Shown here in pieces: positions 33,638 to 34,665 of a stretch of DNA of 34,665 nt (position 1 is its first letter; every line of letters starts with the position of its first letter). The position numbers were made by a program, and so were the translations under genes. The notes beneath the pieces are model-generated. The model ran no database searches and had not been told where the DNA came from. It saw only the letters and a program-made list of their open reading frames with translations. This stretch comes from Bryobacterales bacterium (lineage in GTDB: Bacteria > Acidobacteriota > Terriglobia > Bryobacterales > Bryobacteraceae): positions 138-34,802 of the forward strand of contig PLEX01000133.1 of NCBI GenBank assembly GCA_003136575.1, written 5' to 3'.

Positions 33638-33909
33638 ATTGTCGTCACAGCCGTGGTTATCTTCTGGATTGTTTCGTGGCTTCGACGGAGGGAACCTCCG
33701 TCGGGTAACGACCTAAACCCCCCATCATTGGGGCTCACGCGGCTCATCCGGCCGTAATAGTCCTCCCTCGAACCGGAGTCGGTGGCCGATCCTCTCACAG
33801 GAGGGCACTTCGGGGTTCGTGCCGAAGACAACTGCCTCCCCGCGATGGATGCGTTTCGAACCTTCGCGAAATTCCCGCCGCCAGCGATCAGGGCGGGATT
33901 TCAACAGAT
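33638..33909. other. IS-flanking non-coding region with palindromes
   Basis: No gene I can support. A perfect 9-bp hairpin, CGACGGAGG/CCTCCGTCG with a 3-nt loop, is at 33683-33703. A second, CCCC/GGGG with a 6-nt ATCATT-type loop, lies near 33719-33732. A short plus-strand frame from the IS end to ~33757 encodes a hydrophobic stretch (IVVTAVVIFWIVSWLRR), which may be the remnant of a membrane-protein gene cut by the IS. Confidence 0.45.
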
Positions 33910-34665
33910 TCAGACGCTTATGGCTTCGTGATCGCCGGGATGGATTTTCGGAGAAACGCGCCGTGGGTACTGAGGAAAGGACATTCCGCCAACAGACCAG
34001 AGGCGCCGGCAAATTATCAGCAGTGTTGGTAAACGCTGCGCGATCAGGCAGGATCCAGGCTGCCGCGACGCCCAACTGCCGTTCCGCGCGGCCTGAACGG
34101 TCTGCGTGATCAGGGTGGCAATCGTCATCGGACCCATTCCGCCCGGCACCGGCGTGTATGCGGCGCATCGGCCGATCACTCCCGGCAGTTCGATATCGCC
34201 GACGCCGGGTGGATGGTAACCCGCATCGACGACCACTGCTCCGTCTTTGATCCAGCGGGCTTTGATGAACTCGGGCTTACCCACCGCAGCAATCACAACA
34301 TCGGCGCGCGTGACGACCGATTCCAAATCGTGCGTCCTGGAACGGCAGATGGTGACCGTTGCGTTGGCGTTCACCAGCATCGCCGCCATCGGCTTACCGA
34401 GAATCGGACTGCGGCCGAATACCACAGCCTCTTTGCCTTCGAGAGCGATTCCGTAGTGCTTGAGCATCGTCAGGATTCCACCCGGAGTTGCCGCGTTAAA
34501 CGCCGGCTCGCCAAGCGCCATCCGCCCGTAGCCAAGAGTCGTGACACCATCGACGTCCTTTCTCAGCTCGATTGTGTCGAAACACAACCTTTCGTCCACC
34601 TGTCTCGGAACCGGGTGCTGCAGCAGGATGCCGTAGACGCGCGGATCGGCGTTCAGTGTTTTAAC
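33910..34665 (-). CDS. folD: Methylenetetrahydrofolate dehydrogenase/cyclohydrolase FolD (5' part outside window)
   Basis: The frame is open to the right edge ([20 protein letters not shown], then KDVDGVT), so the N-terminus is missing. The NADP-binding half is clear: [55 protein letters not shown] and the C-terminal [15 protein letters not shown]. FolD interconverts methylene-, methenyl- and formyl-tetrahydrofolate. FolD normally ends soon after this block, but here ~60 residues follow ([15 protein letters not shown]..., then [10 protein letters not shown]) with no family resemblance; this could reflect loss of the native stop by a small indel or a rearrangement near the IS 270 bp away. Confidence 0.88.
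   Translation of the reverse strand, partial: VKTLNADPRVYGILLQHPVPRQVDERLCFDTIELRKDVDGVTTLGYGRMALGEPAFNAATPGGILTMLKHYGIALEGKEAVVFGRSPILGKPMAAMLVNANATVTICRSRTHDLESVVTRADVVIAAVGKPEFIKARWIKDGAVVVDAGYHPPGVGDIELPGVIGRCAAYTPVPGGMGPMTIATLITQTVQAARNGSWASRQPGSCLIAQRLPTLLIICRRLWSVGGMSFPQYPRRVSPKIHPGDHEAISV

Noticed and set aside
33639-33757. Small membrane protein encoded after the IS
   Set aside because: No start codon outside the IS and no ribosome binding site; kept only as a possible remnant.
1-34665. CRISPR array, tRNA or rRNA
   Set aside because: No regularly spaced direct repeats and no tRNA or rRNA sequences were seen on either strand by eye; a tRNA scan would be more reliable.

Overview
The window looks like a piece of a high-GC Acidobacteriota genome, most likely Bryobacterales ('Solibacter'-type). 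The main reasons are two secreted proteins that end in the Solibacter-type C-terminal domain (TIGR03437-like), tandem FecR/DUF6600 exported proteins, an LVIVD-repeat protein, and an exported acidobacterial family with the 'YRDSQGRT ... DP ... Y.LD' pattern. These are recognitions from memory; no search was run.

Layout. 1-1677 (minus): a translationally coupled pair, a DUF305 metal-binding-type protein followed by an LVIVD-repeat protein that runs off the left edge. 1938-4607 (plus): an alpha-glucan phosphorylase with an N-terminal GAF sensor domain. 4647-14562 (minus): an exported hypothetical, two FecR/DUF6600 paralogues, galU, a Tat-exported purple-acid-phosphatase-like enzyme, a CotH-family protein and a small LTxxQ (Spy/CpxP-like) protein. 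15051-17092: a decayed acyltransferase gene (plus) convergent with a secreted Fes/EstA-type esterase (minus). 17261-18688 (plus): a secreted PQQ-type beta-propeller.

18878-25008 (plus) is the most interesting region. A compact, overlapping operon starts with two paralogous small ORFs (67 and 73 aa), both with very strong ribosome binding sites, sharing an RDIDPS..VSL block and an aromatic-Cys-Trp C-terminus. They are followed by a small hairpin and then by a B12-type radical SAM enzyme, a complete arginase-fold enzyme, an aminoglycoside-phosphotransferase-like kinase and a 753-aa protein with a caspase-fold His/Cys dyad and a zinc ribbon. This has the architecture of a RiPP (ribosomally made, modified peptide) pathway. 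I do not recognise this combination as a described class. A plausible reading is that the conserved Arg of RDIDPS is turned into ornithine by the arginase, the radical SAM enzyme modifies the core, the kinase phosphorylates the peptide or protects the host, and the caspase-fold protein cleaves the leader or acts as the effector. All of that is inference.

24907-30774: a HAD hydrolase (minus, convergent with the operon end), a small secreted cupin (plus), then a minus-strand operon of sugar isomerase, SDR epimerase, DUF5060-type secreted glycoside-hydrolase-like protein and tsaB. 31280-33637: a Doc-type toxin-antitoxin pair whose toxin is cut by a 2007-bp ISKra4-like insertion sequence with 28-bp terminal inverted repeats. 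Both IS genes carry one-base frameshifts. 33910-34665: folD, running off the right edge, with an atypical C-terminal tail. No tRNA, rRNA or CRISPR array was seen.
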